DNA of 37,406 nucleotides from Pseudomonas aylmerensis (GCF_001702265.1 NZ_MAUE01000027.1:1-37406), one strand, 5' to 3'; counted from the first letter of the stretch, positions 16,145-24,715 are shown. Program-made: numbers and translations. The notes: generated by a model not told the origin, from the sequence alone.

Positions 16145-16165
16145 GGGCGCCGGCAAGCCGGCGCC
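16145..16165 (-). terminator. Likely intrinsic terminator after the peroxiredoxin-like gene
   Basis: GCGCCGGC-AA-GCCGGCGC forms a near-perfect stem. In the minus direction it is followed by CACATTTTTG, a short T run. It separates the peroxiredoxin-like gene from the acyl-CoA dehydrogenase homologue, so transcription of the latter may depend on read-through or its own promoter. Confidence 0.5.
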
Positions 16166-16182
16166 TACAGGGGGTTGTGGGC

Positions 16183-16866
16183 TTAGATAGCGATGCGTAC
16201 GGGCTGTTGGCCCAGCAGTCGCTCCACCACCTGCAGCACCGGCTCGGCCTCGGTGCGCACCAGCCAATCCGGGCTCACTTCGACGAAGGCCACTGTGCCG
16301 TCCCTGGCGATCACCACCACCGTCGGTTGCGGCAGTTCCCAGGTCCCGGTGCCGGTGGTGTCGCCGATGTGGTTGCCCTTGGCCAATGCGGCGTTGCGCG
16401 AGGCTTCGTCGAAACTGTAGAGAATGCCCAGGCGCCGGCCGAGGTTGTTGTCGGTGTCGCTGGCCACCAGCAATTGCAGGTTATGGCGGGTCTTGATCTC
16501 TACCAGCCGCTCAGGCACCTGCGGGCTGACCGCCACCAGCGGCACCCCCAGTTCGCGCAGGCGTGGGTAGAGTTGGCGTTCGTAATAGGGCAGGGCGAGA
16601 TTGCACGCCGGGCAGCCGGCAAAGCGGAAGAAGATCAGCACCGCCGGCCCATCGGCCAGCAACAGATCGCGGTTGAGTTCGCCGCCTTCCACGTTGAACA
16701 GGGTGAATGGGTCCAGTTCATCGCCGACCTGCACGTAGTCGTCGGGCCGTGCTTCATCGACCAGGCGCTGGCGCTGGTCGATGTTGACCTGCAACGCCGC
16801 CGGTGCCCAGGAAGCCACGCGTTCGGCGTGCAGATCCGCTAATTGACGATTGAGGGATTCGCTCAT
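16183..16866 (-). CDS. Peroxiredoxin-like thioredoxin-fold protein
   Basis: The product is 227 aa. A helical N-terminal part precedes an AhpC/TSA-type domain with the active-site region F80-R-F-A-G-C-P-A-C88, then VPLVAVSPQ and PQPTVVVIARDGTVAFVEV. C85 and C88 give a CPAC pair, as in thiol reductases and PrxL-type proteins. The classical peroxiredoxin PxxxTxxC is not seen. It overlaps the monooxygenase gene by 4 bases and may handle peroxide or thiol/sulfite chemistry from that flavin enzyme. No signal peptide, so cytosolic. Confidence 0.82.
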   Translation of the reverse strand: MSESLNRQLADLHAERVASWAPAALQVNIDQRQRLVDEARPDDYVQVGDELDPFTLFNVEGGELNRDLLLADGPAVLIFFRFAGCPACNLALPYYERQLYPRLRELGVPLVAVSPQVPERLVEIKTRHNLQLLVASDTDNNLGRRLGILYSFDEASRNAALAKGNHIGDTTGTGTWELPQPTVVVIARDGTVAFVEVSPDWLVRTEAEPVLQVVERLLGQQPVRIAI

Positions 16867-18227
16867 GCCAGCGCCTCCTGTTGCGCTTCGACCTCGGCGG
16901 CGACGCTGTAGCGGTTGGCCGGCACGTCCAGGCCAAGGTTGTCGCGCAGCGTGTGGCCGCTGTACTCGGTGCGGAACAGGCCGCGCTGTTGCAACACGGG
17001 CACCACCAGTTCGGTGAAGTACTGCAAGCCGTCCGGCAGCACCGAGTTGATGATGAAACCGTCGCTGGCACCGCGCTCGAACCAGGTCTGGATGGCATCG
17101 GCGACTTGCTCGGGGGTGCCGACAAAATCACGCTTGGGCCGCGAGAACCGCAGCGCCACTTCGCGCAGGGTCAGGCCTTCGTCCCTGGCCAGTTGCTTGA
17201 TCCGGTCGGAGCCGCCTTTCTGGCTGTTGGCGCCGAGGTCGCCAAGTTCCGGGAAGGGCGCGTCCAGGGGGTACTTGCTGAAGTCATGGTCATTGAACGG
17301 GCGGCCGAGGGCGACAATCGCGTCTTCGACGGTGACCAGGTCCACGGCCTGCTGATAGCGGCGTTCCACTTCGGCTTCATCGCGGCCGACAATCGGCCGG
17401 ATACCCGGCAGGATCGACAGGCTGTCGGCGTCACGCCCAAAGCCTGTGGCGCGGCGTTTGAGGTCCTGGGAATAGGCCAGGCCTTCCTCGATGCTCTCCA
17501 CGTGCACAAAGATCGCGTCGGAGTTTTCGGCGGCGAAGTTGCGCCCATCCTCCGAGGTACCGGCCTGGAAAATCACCGGTTGACCCTGGCGCGAGCGTGC
17601 GATGTTGAGCGGGCCCTTGACCGCGAAGAACTCGCCCTTGTGATTCAGTGCATGCAGCTTGTCCGGGGTGAAGAATTCGCCGCTTTGCTTGTTGTAGGCA
17701 AAGGCGTCGTCTTCCCAGGAATCCCACAGGCCCTTGACCACGTTCACGTGTTCCTTGGCGATGCGGTAGCGCACGGCGTGGGGCGGGTGCTCGGCCTTGC
17801 CGAAGTTGTCGGCGGTGCCGCTGAGCCATGAGGTCACCACGTTCCAGCCGGCGCGGCCGCCGCTGATATGGTCCAGCGACGAGAACTGGCGCGCCACTTG
17901 GTAGGGCTCGGTGTAGCTGACCGTCACTGTGGCAACGAGACCGATGTTCGTGGTGATGGCGGCGAGGGCCGAGAGGATCGTCAGCGGCTCGAAGCGGTTG
18001 AGGTAGTGCGGGCTGGATTTGGCATGGATATGCAGGCTGTCGGCGATGAACACGAAGTCGAACTTGGCAGCTTCGGCCAATTCAGTCTGCTGCTTGTAGA
18101 ACCCGAAGTGGGTGCTGGCATTCGGTTGGGCGTTCGGGTGGCGCCATTCGCCCCAACCGTGGCCGACACCGTGGACCATGGCACCCAGTTTCAAATGGCG
18201 TGGCTTGGAGGGATGTGGCTTGCTCAT
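16863..18227 (-). CDS. LLM-class flavin-dependent monooxygenase (NtaA/SnaA/DszA family)
   Basis: The product is 454 aa, typical for this subfamily, which uses reduced FMN and oxygen. Diagnostic stretches are LKLGAMVHGVGHGWGEWRHP, FDFVFIADSLHI, SSLDHISGGRAGWNVVTSW and PVIFQAGTSEDGRNFAA. DszA oxidises dibenzothiophene sulfone, NtaA nitrilotriacetate, and SfnG-type relatives methyl sulfones. The binding-protein gene 12 bases upstream and the DszC-like gene downstream favour a sulfur substrate. An FMN reductase partner is not encoded in the window. CAGGAGCAGAAC precedes the ATG. Confidence 0.9.
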   Translation of the reverse strand: MSKPHPSKPRHLKLGAMVHGVGHGWGEWRHPNAQPNASTHFGFYKQQTELAEAAKFDFVFIADSLHIHAKSSPHYLNRFEPLTILSALAAITTNIGLVATVTVSYTEPYQVARQFSSLDHISGGRAGWNVVTSWLSGTADNFGKAEHPPHAVRYRIAKEHVNVVKGLWDSWEDDAFAYNKQSGEFFTPDKLHALNHKGEFFAVKGPLNIARSRQGQPVIFQAGTSEDGRNFAAENSDAIFVHVESIEEGLAYSQDLKRRATGFGRDADSLSILPGIRPIVGRDEAEVERRYQQAVDLVTVEDAIVALGRPFNDHDFSKYPLDAPFPELGDLGANSQKGGSDRIKQLARDEGLTLREVALRFSRPKRDFVGTPEQVADAIQTWFERGASDGFIINSVLPDGLQYFTELVVPVLQQRGLFRTEYSGHTLRDNLGLDVPANRYSVAAEVEAQQEALA

Positions 18228-18239
18228 GTTCTGCTCCTG

Positions 18240-19214
18240 TTAGCGCGATGCTTGGGAAAAGGGGACACGCTTGGCGTTAAAGCTCTTGTCGAAGCCTTGC
18301 GACACGTCGATGTGCTTGGTCAACAGGCCTTCTTTTTGATAAGTGTCGGCGGTCGCTTGCAGGCCGCTGATCACAGAGTCGTCGATGGTTACCGGGCTCA
18401 GGCGGGTGTCCTTGGCCACTTCCACGTGGACTGCCAGCGGCAGGCCGGTGATCTTGGCCTGGGCGGCTGCGTATTCATTGGGGTGGGTGTTGGCCCATGC
18501 ATAGGCGCGGTCGAGGCGCGCGACAAAGTCGTCGAGTTGCGGGCGCTTGTCGGCGATGGCCTGGCTGGTGGCGGCGAGGTACAGGTGGTTGCTCAGCAGG
18601 TTGCTGCCACTGATCAGCACGCGGGCCTGGCTTTGCGAGGTGACCACGGTGGTGTATGGGTCCCAGGTGGCCCAGGCGTCGGCGGTGCCGTTATCCAGCA
18701 CCAGGCGTGATTCGCTGGGCAGCAGGAAAATGAACTGCACATCCTTGGTGGTCAGCCCGGCAGTGGCCAGGGCCTTGATCGCCAGGTAATGACCGATTGA
18801 GCCGCGCCCGGTGACGATCTTCTTGCCCTTGAGGTCGGCGACAGTCTTGATCGGCGAGTCCTTGGGCACCAGCAGCGCGGTGGTATTGCGCCCTTCGGCG
18901 TGGATGATGCTGACCACCTTGAGCGAGTCACCGGCACCCAGTGCGAACACGTAGGGCGCATCACCGAGGGCGCCGATGTCCACGGCGCCAGCATTCAAGG
19001 CTTCGCCCAGGGGCGAGGCGGAGGGGAATTCCGACCACTGGATTTCATACGGGACGTTCTTGGTTTCGCCGGAGACTTCCAGGAGTGCCTTGATGGTGGA
19101 TTTCTGGTTGGCCACCCGCAGTGGTTGCAGGTCGGCGGCGTGGGCGCCGCCGCTCAGGCCGAGGGCAAGGGCGGCGCCCAGGAGCAAGCGTTTGAAGGGG
19201 GTGGTAAAGACCAT
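18240..19214 (-). CDS. ABC transporter substrate-binding protein, sulfonate/sulfate-ester type (SsuA/AtsR-like)
   Basis: The product is 324 aa. A signal peptide (FKRLLLGAALALGLSGGAHA) is cut near residue 26. The mature part is a class II binding fold of the NMT1/SsuA type: LRVANQKSTIKALLE, PLGEALNAGAVDIGALGDAP, DLKGKKIVTGRGS and DAWATWDPYT. Such proteins deliver aliphatic sulfonates or sulfate esters to an SsuBC/AtsBC importer. No permease or ATPase is adjacent, and the likely partners lie 11 kb away at 30560-32141. The upstream region holds the shared leader motif and an AT-rich block, so expression under sulfate limitation is plausible. Confidence 0.88.
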   Translation of the reverse strand: MVFTTPFKRLLLGAALALGLSGGAHAADLQPLRVANQKSTIKALLEVSGETKNVPYEIQWSEFPSASPLGEALNAGAVDIGALGDAPYVFALGAGDSLKVVSIIHAEGRNTTALLVPKDSPIKTVADLKGKKIVTGRGSIGHYLAIKALATAGLTTKDVQFIFLLPSESRLVLDNGTADAWATWDPYTTVVTSQSQARVLISGSNLLSNHLYLAATSQAIADKRPQLDDFVARLDRAYAWANTHPNEYAAAQAKITGLPLAVHVEVAKDTRLSPVTIDDSVISGLQATADTYQKEGLLTKHIDVSQGFDKSFNAKRVPFSQASR

Positions 19215-19254
19215 GGGATGCAGGCTCCAGGCAGATCAAGAAGGGGTTCGGTTA

Positions 19255-19277
19255 CCTCCGCCTGGAGAAGGGGTCGG
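19255..19277 (-). promoter_or_regulatory. Conserved sulfur-locus leader motif, copy 1
   Basis: On the minus strand CCGACCCCTTCTCC followed by AGGCGGAGG sits 40 bases before the binding-protein start codon. Near-identical copies precede the TauD-family gene and the SsuD-like gene. The ends (CCTNCTCC/GGCGGAGG) can form a short hairpin. A candidate promoter lies upstream: TTCACA (19312-19317) and TAACGT (19289-19294) with a 17-base spacer would start RNA just before the motif. Function unknown. Confidence 0.5.
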
Positions 19278-19336
19278 TGAGTGGGTTAACGTTATGCCCA
19301 TAAAAACTCGCTGTGAAGTTCTTTTTGGTTATATGT

Positions 19337-19356
19337 TAATTATTAAAATATTTGAT
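19337..19356. promoter_or_regulatory. AT-rich shared motif upstream of the binding-protein gene
   Basis: TAATTATTAAAA directly followed by TATTTGAT. The first 12-mer recurs at 30399-30410 and the 8-mer at 30426-30433, upstream of the SsuD-like gene. The distance from the leader motif is almost the same in both places (59 and 60 bases). A binding site for an activator such as CysB is a reasonable guess. Confidence 0.4.
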
Positions 19357-19370
19357 TATGTGTGAGTTGA

Positions 19371-19736
19371 TTATTCTCTAATTGCATTTGGCGGCGCGCT
19401 GCGGGCCAGGGCGAAGATGCCATCCATGCGCCAGTGCTCGTTGCGGTGGGCAGGGTCATCGGCCCATTCGTCCCAGCCCGAGTCGCGGCGGTATTGGCCG
19501 AGCAGCCCGGCCTCGCGGACTGCCACGGGATCGGGGTGGCGCAGCTGTTCGCAGTCGGGGTCGACGTACAGCGCATCGCTGCTGCAATACAGTTCGCACA
19601 TGAAGCAGGTCTGGCAGGCCAGTTGGTCGGCAATCACGGGTTTGCCCAGGGCGTCGGCGGCAAGCACGTTGGTGGGGCAGACGGCGACACATTGGCCACA
19701 GCCGTTGCACAGGTCGGAGTAGATCAGTTCAATCAT
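19371..19736 (-). CDS. Ferredoxin-type protein with two [4Fe-4S] motifs
   Basis: The product is 121 aa. C10, C13, C16, C20 (CNGCGQCVAVCP) and C41, C44, C47, C51 (CQTCFMCELYC) form two cluster motifs. An acidic/aromatic C-terminal extension of about 65 residues has no cluster. Its start overlaps the stop of the FAD oxidoreductase by 4 bases (19733-19736), so the two make one complex or electron chain, comparable in design to AprAB or to succinate-dehydrogenase-like pairs. It is cytosolic and carries electrons to or from the flavoprotein; the partner reaction is unknown. Confidence 0.88.
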   Translation of the reverse strand: MIELIYSDLCNGCGQCVAVCPTNVLAADALGKPVIADQLACQTCFMCELYCSSDALYVDPDCEQLRHPDPVAVREAGLLGQYRRDSGWDEWADDPAHRNEHWRMDGIFALARSAPPNAIRE

Positions 19737-21262
19737 TGTGGTTGGCCTTGATGGATGGGGTCGAAACGCGCCTGCACCTGGCCCACTCCAGCCAACCGCA
19801 AATGTGCGTCAAACTGCGAATGCTGCCGCGGTGTGTCGCTGCGCTGGTGCATGCCGCGGCTTTCCTTGCGCAACGCGGCGGCGGTGTAGCACCAACGCGC
19901 GGTGGCGGCCATGGCCACGGTTTCGCGGGCGCGCAATGGGTTGTCGGCGCAGGGTGGGCCGTCGCTGATCTGGTCCCAGATGTTGTCCAGTTCACGCAGC
20001 GAGCGCGCCAGTTGGGCGCCGCTGCGGAACAGGTTCTTGTCCAGCGGATGGACTTCGGCCTGGATGCGCTGGATCAGTTCGGCACTGCCGCCTGCCGCGC
20101 CGTCAAAGCCCCGCAGGGCGCCGTGATACAGCGCTTTTTGGCGGGCCAGCCGCGCGGCGCCGCGACCGGCCCATTGCCCGGTGGAGAGCGCCCAGGCCGA
20201 ATTCTGCGCGCCGCCGCCGGAGGTGGCGCCGGCAATCGGCTCGCGGCTGGCGGCATCCCCGGCAGCGAAGACGCCGGGCACGGTGGTCTGGCAATCGTCA
20301 TCGACCAGGCGTAAACCGCCGACGCCGCGAATGGTGCCTTCGGGATGCAGGGTCACGGCGAATCGCTGGCGATAAGGGTCGACCCCGCGCCGGTCGAACG
20401 GCAGCATCAGGTTGGGCTGGATACTCGGCAGTTGTGCGCGGATATCCGGCGGCACGCGGTTCAGGCGGCAATACACCGGGCCGTTGAGCAGCGCCCTGGC
20501 CAGGTCTTCGGTGAAACCAGGACCGGTGGCAATCCCCAGCGGCCGATCCGCGGCATCGAAATACTCGCCAAAGCTGTACACCATCGAGCGGGTCATGCTG
20601 CTGCCTGCGGCGGCGATGCAGTAGTAGTTGGAAAACTCCATGCCCGACAGTTCGGCGCCGGCTTCGGCGGCCATCAGGTAGCCGTCGCCAGTGTTGGTGT
20701 GGTTGCCCAGCAGGCGCGACAGGAACGCGCAGCCGCCCGTGGCCAGCACCACCGCGCCGGCGCGAATCAGCCAGTCACCGCCGGCCTGGCGGCGCCAGCC
20801 GCGTGCGCCGACCACTGCGCCGTGATCGTCACGCAGCAGTTCCAGCGCAGGGTGGTGGTCGAGAATCGTCACGCCACTGTCCAGCACGCGCCGCCTGAGG
20901 CCGCGCAGGTATTCGGGGCCGCGCAGCCCGCGATACTGGGTCACGCCATGTGCGTCCTGCGGGAAGTCGTAGTAGCCGCTCAGCCCCGGCAGGCTGGTCC
21001 AGGTGGTGTCGATGGCGCGGGCCATCCAGCGTGCATCGGCAAGGCCATAGGCGGTGCCCAGGCGTTTGTCGATCGCCGCTTCACGGGCGTCGGGCGGCAC
21101 CCACCAGTGACCGGGACCGGCGGTGGCGGTCACGCCGCTGGTGCCGCAGTAGCCCTTGTCGACGAGGATCACCCTGGCCCCTTCGCGCGCCGCCGCGATG
21201 GCGGCCCAGGTGCCCGCCAACCCGCCGCCGATGATCAATACATCGCTATTCAATTCAGTCAT
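19733..21262 (-). CDS. FAD-dependent oxidoreductase of the fumarate reductase/AprA flavoprotein superfamily
   Basis: From MTELNSDVLI the product is 509 aa; the frame is open upstream into the receptor gene but that part is not credible. The FAD-binding motif is G12-G-G-L-A-G17 with VILVDKG, and a second FAD contact is GVFAAGDAASREPIAGATSGGGAQN. The C-terminal helical domain has SLRELDNIWDQIS and ARETVAMAATARW. No signal peptide. It sits 10 bases after the TonB-receptor gene and overlaps the ferredoxin gene. In an organosulfur locus an AprA-like role in sulfite or organosulfur redox chemistry is possible, but aspartate-oxidase-like or other substrates are equally open. Confidence 0.85.
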   Translation of the reverse strand: MTELNSDVLIIGGGLAGTWAAIAAAREGARVILVDKGYCGTSGVTATAGPGHWWVPPDAREAAIDKRLGTAYGLADARWMARAIDTTWTSLPGLSGYYDFPQDAHGVTQYRGLRGPEYLRGLRRRVLDSGVTILDHHPALELLRDDHGAVVGARGWRRQAGGDWLIRAGAVVLATGGCAFLSRLLGNHTNTGDGYLMAAEAGAELSGMEFSNYYCIAAAGSSMTRSMVYSFGEYFDAADRPLGIATGPGFTEDLARALLNGPVYCRLNRVPPDIRAQLPSIQPNLMLPFDRRGVDPYRQRFAVTLHPEGTIRGVGGLRLVDDDCQTTVPGVFAAGDAASREPIAGATSGGGAQNSAWALSTGQWAGRGAARLARQKALYHGALRGFDGAAGGSAELIQRIQAEVHPLDKNLFRSGAQLARSLRELDNIWDQISDGPPCADNPLRARETVAMAATARWCYTAAALRKESRGMHQRSDTPRQHSQFDAHLRLAGVGQVQARFDPIHQGQPQ

Positions 21263-21272
21263 TACCCGCGCC

Positions 21273-23726
21273 TCAGAAGTTGTACGCCAGGCGCGTGTAG
21301 TAATACGCGCCGCCAAAGCCGAAGGGCGAGAACTGCCCATACTCGTACCCGCCGGCCCAGTCCTTGATGCCTTTTTTATCCGGATAGACGTTGAACAGGT
21401 TGTTGGCCCCCAGGGCCACGGTGAAATGCTTGGTGATGTCGTAGGCGGCGTCGACATCGCTGATCCATTTGGCGCTGAACTTGCGATCGTTGATCGGGTT
21501 GTTGTCACCTTCGATGTAGCTGCCGAAGCGGGTCAGGGCGAGGTTGAGGGTGTAGGCGCTGACCTTCCAGTTGGCCGCCAGGATCAACTTGGATTGCGGG
21601 GTGGCGACGGTCAGGTCCTTTTGCAGGCGGCGGTCGAAGATCTGGTAGTTGGAGCCCAGGCTGGCCAGCGCGGGTGGGGTGGCCTGGAGTTTTTCGATCT
21701 TGGTCTGGTTCCAGTTGTAGGCCAGGCTCCAGCGCACCTGGCCGTACTGGTCGAGCTGCTGGCGGTATTCGTTGATGATGTCGATGCCACGGGTGCGGGT
21801 GTCGACGGCGTTGGTGTAGTACTGCGCGTACAGGCCCGGCGACAGGCCGTTGGCGACCAGGATCTGCGACACCGCCGGCCCGCCCAGCAGACTGGTGGAA
21901 ACGATGCGGTCGCGAATGCCGATCTGGTACAGGTCGGTGGTCAGCCGGTAGTTCGCGGTCGGCTCGTAGGTAAAGCCCAGGCTGTAGTTCAGCGACTTCT
22001 CGGGCTTGAGTTTTTCCGCGCCCAGGGCCTGGGCCTCGGGGGTGTCCACCGGCAGCACCTTGACAGGTACCGAGACCTGCTGGCCGTTGACCACGCCGCC
22101 GGAGGTGAAGGTCGACGAGGCGTAGATCGTCTGTGCCAGCGACGGCGCCCGGAACCCGTTGTTGATCGTGCCGCGCAGGGCAAACTCGGGCGTGAGCTTG
22201 AAGCGCGTCGACAGCTTGCCGCTCCACGTGCTGCCGATGTCCTGGGTATAGCGCTCATAGCGGGCGGCGGCGCCGATGTACCAGCGGTCCGTCACATCCA
22301 GGCCCAGGTCGACATAGCTGGCGACGTTGCTGCGACTGATCTCGCCGGCATCCGCGGTGCTGGTGCCGTTATACGACGCCAGGCCCGGCAACGGTGTTTG
22401 GCCGGCGAAGGGACCACTGGGCAGCACGTAGTTGCCGGGCGTATAGGACGCGTAGTCGCCGGCCTCGATCTGGTATTTCTCCCAGCGGTACTCGAAGCCG
22501 AATGCGGTTTGCAGCGGGTGGCTCAGGCCGATATCGAAGGTGCGGCTGAGGTCGAGGTTGTTGGTCCACTGGTCGAAGATCTGCGAGGCCAGGTTGAACG
22601 AGGTCGGGCTGGTCGGCCCCAGGGATGGGTTGAGGGTGTTGTTGGCGTTGAGGGTCGAATCGTCTTCACCCCAGGTGGAACTGATGTCGTAGTCCCAACC
22701 ACCGACCAGGCCCTTGAAGCCGCCCGCCACCTGGAAGTCCTTGGTGCGGTTGCGCCGTTGCGCGTGGATGCCGTCGGGGTAGGGCGTGTTCGGGTCGCCG
22801 GCCAGGGAGGTGATCTCATTGGGGCGATAATTGCCGGTGACCTTGGTGGTTTCCATGTAGCTGGCGGTGGAGAACGAGTAGAACTTGAGGTCGTCCTGCA
22901 GCGGCAGTTCAAGGTTGTAGCTGGCGTTGGTGACCTTCTCGCGACCCAGGCCGTAGCTGGGGTTCCAGCCGTGGCGGTTGACCGTCTGGTCGCGGCTGTC
23001 GGGGGCGGCGGCGGTGCCGTAGAGGCGGCCGGTGGCACTGCCGGTGCGGTTGAAGGGTTCCTGTTCCTTGCTGTCCAGCGCCAGGTTGGCGAAGCCGTCG
23101 TTGGGCAGTGCCAGGCCGTAGTTGACGGTCTGGTGCACGGTGTCGCCGTCGCCCGCACCGTAGCGGCCGAAGGAGGTTTCGGCGCTGCCGCCGCTGTCGT
23201 TTTCCTTGAGGATGATATTGATCACCCCGGCGATTGCGTCCGAACCGTACTGCGCGGAAGCGCCGTCGCGCAGTACTTCGATATGGTCGATGGCCGACAC
23301 CGGGATCAGGTCGAGGTTGACCGGTACCGCCGCCGTGCCGATGCGCGCCAGGTTGTTGATCAGCGCGGTGTTGTGGCGGCGCTTGCCGTTGACCAGGACC
23401 AGCACCTGGTCGCCGGACAGCCCGCGCATGGTCACTCCGCGCACCGACCACGACGTCCCACCGCCATTGATCGCCGGCAGGTTGAACGACGGCAGCAGGC
23501 GCGCCAGGAGTTCCTTGAGGCCGACCTTGCCACTGGCCTGCAGCTGTTCGGCACTGATCACGTCGATGGGCGAGGGGCTGTCGGCGATGGTCCGCGCCTG
23601 ATTGCCACGGTTGCCGGTGACCACCACGGTACCGAGGGTTTTGTCCGGGTCTTCGGCTTGGGCCGGGACATTTATGGCGAGCAGGGTCAGCGCGACTGCG
23701 CCGTATTGAAAGCGGGATGGAGGCAT
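21273..23726 (-). CDS. TonB-dependent outer-membrane receptor (sulfur-locus, SftP-like role)
   Basis: From ATG 23726 the product is 817 aa; a GTG 30 bases upstream is in frame but would precede the signal peptide with extra residues. The signal (GAVALTLLAINVPAQA) ends near residue 24, and the TonB box-like stretch is LGTVVVTGN. The plug shows SWSVRGVTMRGLSGDQVLVL, VNGKRRHN and YGSDAIAGVINIILKE. The barrel ends YYYTRLAYNF with terminal F. Its operon place before the FAD/ferredoxin genes suggests uptake of a sulfate ester, sulfonate or related compound. SftP of P. putida S-313, linked to atsRBC, is a known parallel. Substrate inferred. Confidence 0.9.
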   Translation of the reverse strand: MPPSRFQYGAVALTLLAINVPAQAEDPDKTLGTVVVTGNRGNQARTIADSPSPIDVISAEQLQASGKVGLKELLARLLPSFNLPAINGGGTSWSVRGVTMRGLSGDQVLVLVNGKRRHNTALINNLARIGTAAVPVNLDLIPVSAIDHIEVLRDGASAQYGSDAIAGVINIILKENDSGGSAETSFGRYGAGDGDTVHQTVNYGLALPNDGFANLALDSKEQEPFNRTGSATGRLYGTAAAPDSRDQTVNRHGWNPSYGLGREKVTNASYNLELPLQDDLKFYSFSTASYMETTKVTGNYRPNEITSLAGDPNTPYPDGIHAQRRNRTKDFQVAGGFKGLVGGWDYDISSTWGEDDSTLNANNTLNPSLGPTSPTSFNLASQIFDQWTNNLDLSRTFDIGLSHPLQTAFGFEYRWEKYQIEAGDYASYTPGNYVLPSGPFAGQTPLPGLASYNGTSTADAGEISRSNVASYVDLGLDVTDRWYIGAAARYERYTQDIGSTWSGKLSTRFKLTPEFALRGTINNGFRAPSLAQTIYASSTFTSGGVVNGQQVSVPVKVLPVDTPEAQALGAEKLKPEKSLNYSLGFTYEPTANYRLTTDLYQIGIRDRIVSTSLLGGPAVSQILVANGLSPGLYAQYYTNAVDTRTRGIDIINEYRQQLDQYGQVRWSLAYNWNQTKIEKLQATPPALASLGSNYQIFDRRLQKDLTVATPQSKLILAANWKVSAYTLNLALTRFGSYIEGDNNPINDRKFSAKWISDVDAAYDITKHFTVALGANNLFNVYPDKKGIKDWAGGYEYGQFSPFGFGGAYYYTRLAYNF

Positions 23727-23764
23727 GGGGGCTGATTCCAGGAGACCAAAGAACACCGCAGATC

Positions 23765-23860
23765 CCGTGTGGGCGCGGGCTGGCTCGCGAAGGTGGTGTC
23801 AGCTACCCATGAGCTGGCTGAACCGCCGCCTTCGCGAGCAAGCCCGCTGCCACAGTGAAT
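23765..23860. repeat. Inverted REP pair
   Basis: TGTGGGCGCGGGCTGGCTCG and CGAAGG face CCTTCGCG and AGCAAGCCCGCTGCCACA. It lies between the TauD-family gene and the receptor gene and may reduce read-through. Both arms carry mismatches (GCTGG, GCTGCC) relative to the other copies. Confidence 0.88.
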
Positions 23861-23884
23861 CTGTGTGGGACTTTTAAAGGGTGA

Positions 23885-24715
23885 TCAGGCCGCGTCAGCG
23901 GCTCTGACCCGATGCGGAATGTCGTCATAGGCAATCAGCACCCGCTCCATGCGACGCGGGTAGTCGCCGTAGTTGTAGACCGGGTAGTGCAGGGTCGAGC
24001 GGTTGTCCCAGAACGCCACCGAGCCCGGACGCCACTTGAAGCGCACCTGGTGCTCCGGCTTGTTGAATTCCTGCAGCAGGCGGTCGATCAGTTGCTTGCT
24101 TTGCTGGGGCGTCCAGCCGATCACCGAAGGGTTCTGCGAGAAGTTGATGAACAGCCCGTCTTCGCCGGTTTCCGGGTGGGTGCGCACCAGCGGGTGGGCG
24201 AGGATCGGGTAGTCGTAGCCGACCTTGTCGAGGGCTTTCTTGAAGTCGTGGACCACATGCAGGTTGTCGATTTCAGCGCGCAGGTCATCCGGCAAAGCGC
24301 GGTACACCGCCCCGGTGTCGGCCCACAGGGTGTCGCCGCCGACTTCCGGCAAGTCCACCGCGCGCAGCACGGCGCCGAGCGTGGGTTGCAGCAACCAGCT
24401 GGTGTCGGTGTGCCAACGGCCGCTGGTGCGCGGGCCGTAGAGCTTGCGCTCGTCCTGGGCTTCGATCAGGTGGGCCTGGGGGCGCGACGGGTCGTTTTGC
24501 TGGGTGGTGGGGTGCACGTACAGCTCGCCGAATTCCTTGGCGAAGGCGATCTGCTGTTCGGTGTTGATAGCCTGGTCGCGGAAGAACAGCACCTTGTGCG
24601 TGAGCAGCAGGTGACGCAGTTCGTCGCGCAGCGCCGAGGTCAGCGGCTGGCGCAGGTCGATACCGCCGATTTCGGCGCCGAGGGTGGGTTCCAGGCGGGT
24701 GATATGTAGGGTCAT
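23885..24715 (-). CDS. TauD/TfdA-family 2-oxoglutarate dioxygenase (taurine or alkylsulfatase AtsK-like)
   Basis: The product is 276 aa. The facial triad is H102 and D104 (GRWHTDTSW) and H243 (TLHYPVYNYG). R258 (15 residues after the last His, as in TauD) should hold the 2-oxoglutarate carboxylate. The N-terminus (EPTLGAEIGGIDLRQPL) is typical. These enzymes hydroxylate sulfonates such as taurine, giving sulfite, or cleave alkyl sulfates (AtsK). The neighbours fit either. It has the shared leader motif 28 bases before its ATG and is separated from the rhodanese gene by a strong hairpin, so it is probably a separate unit or a read-through gene. Confidence 0.92.
   Translation of the reverse strand: MTLHITRLEPTLGAEIGGIDLRQPLTSALRDELRHLLLTHKVLFFRDQAINTEQQIAFAKEFGELYVHPTTQQNDPSRPQAHLIEAQDERKLYGPRTSGRWHTDTSWLLQPTLGAVLRAVDLPEVGGDTLWADTGAVYRALPDDLRAEIDNLHVVHDFKKALDKVGYDYPILAHPLVRTHPETGEDGLFINFSQNPSVIGWTPQQSKQLIDRLLQEFNKPEHQVRFKWRPGSVAFWDNRSTLHYPVYNYGDYPRRMERVLIAYDDIPHRVRAADAA

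Noticed and set aside
16121..16267. N-terminal extension of the acyl-CoA dehydrogenase homologue
   Set aside because: Upstream ATG would place a hairpin and non-conserved low-complexity residues before the fold; MTQPSLRS at 16120 gives the normal length.
21263..21508. 82-residue N-terminal extension of the FAD oxidoreductase
   Set aside because: It overlaps the receptor gene in another frame and precedes the FAD-binding strand that normally starts the protein.
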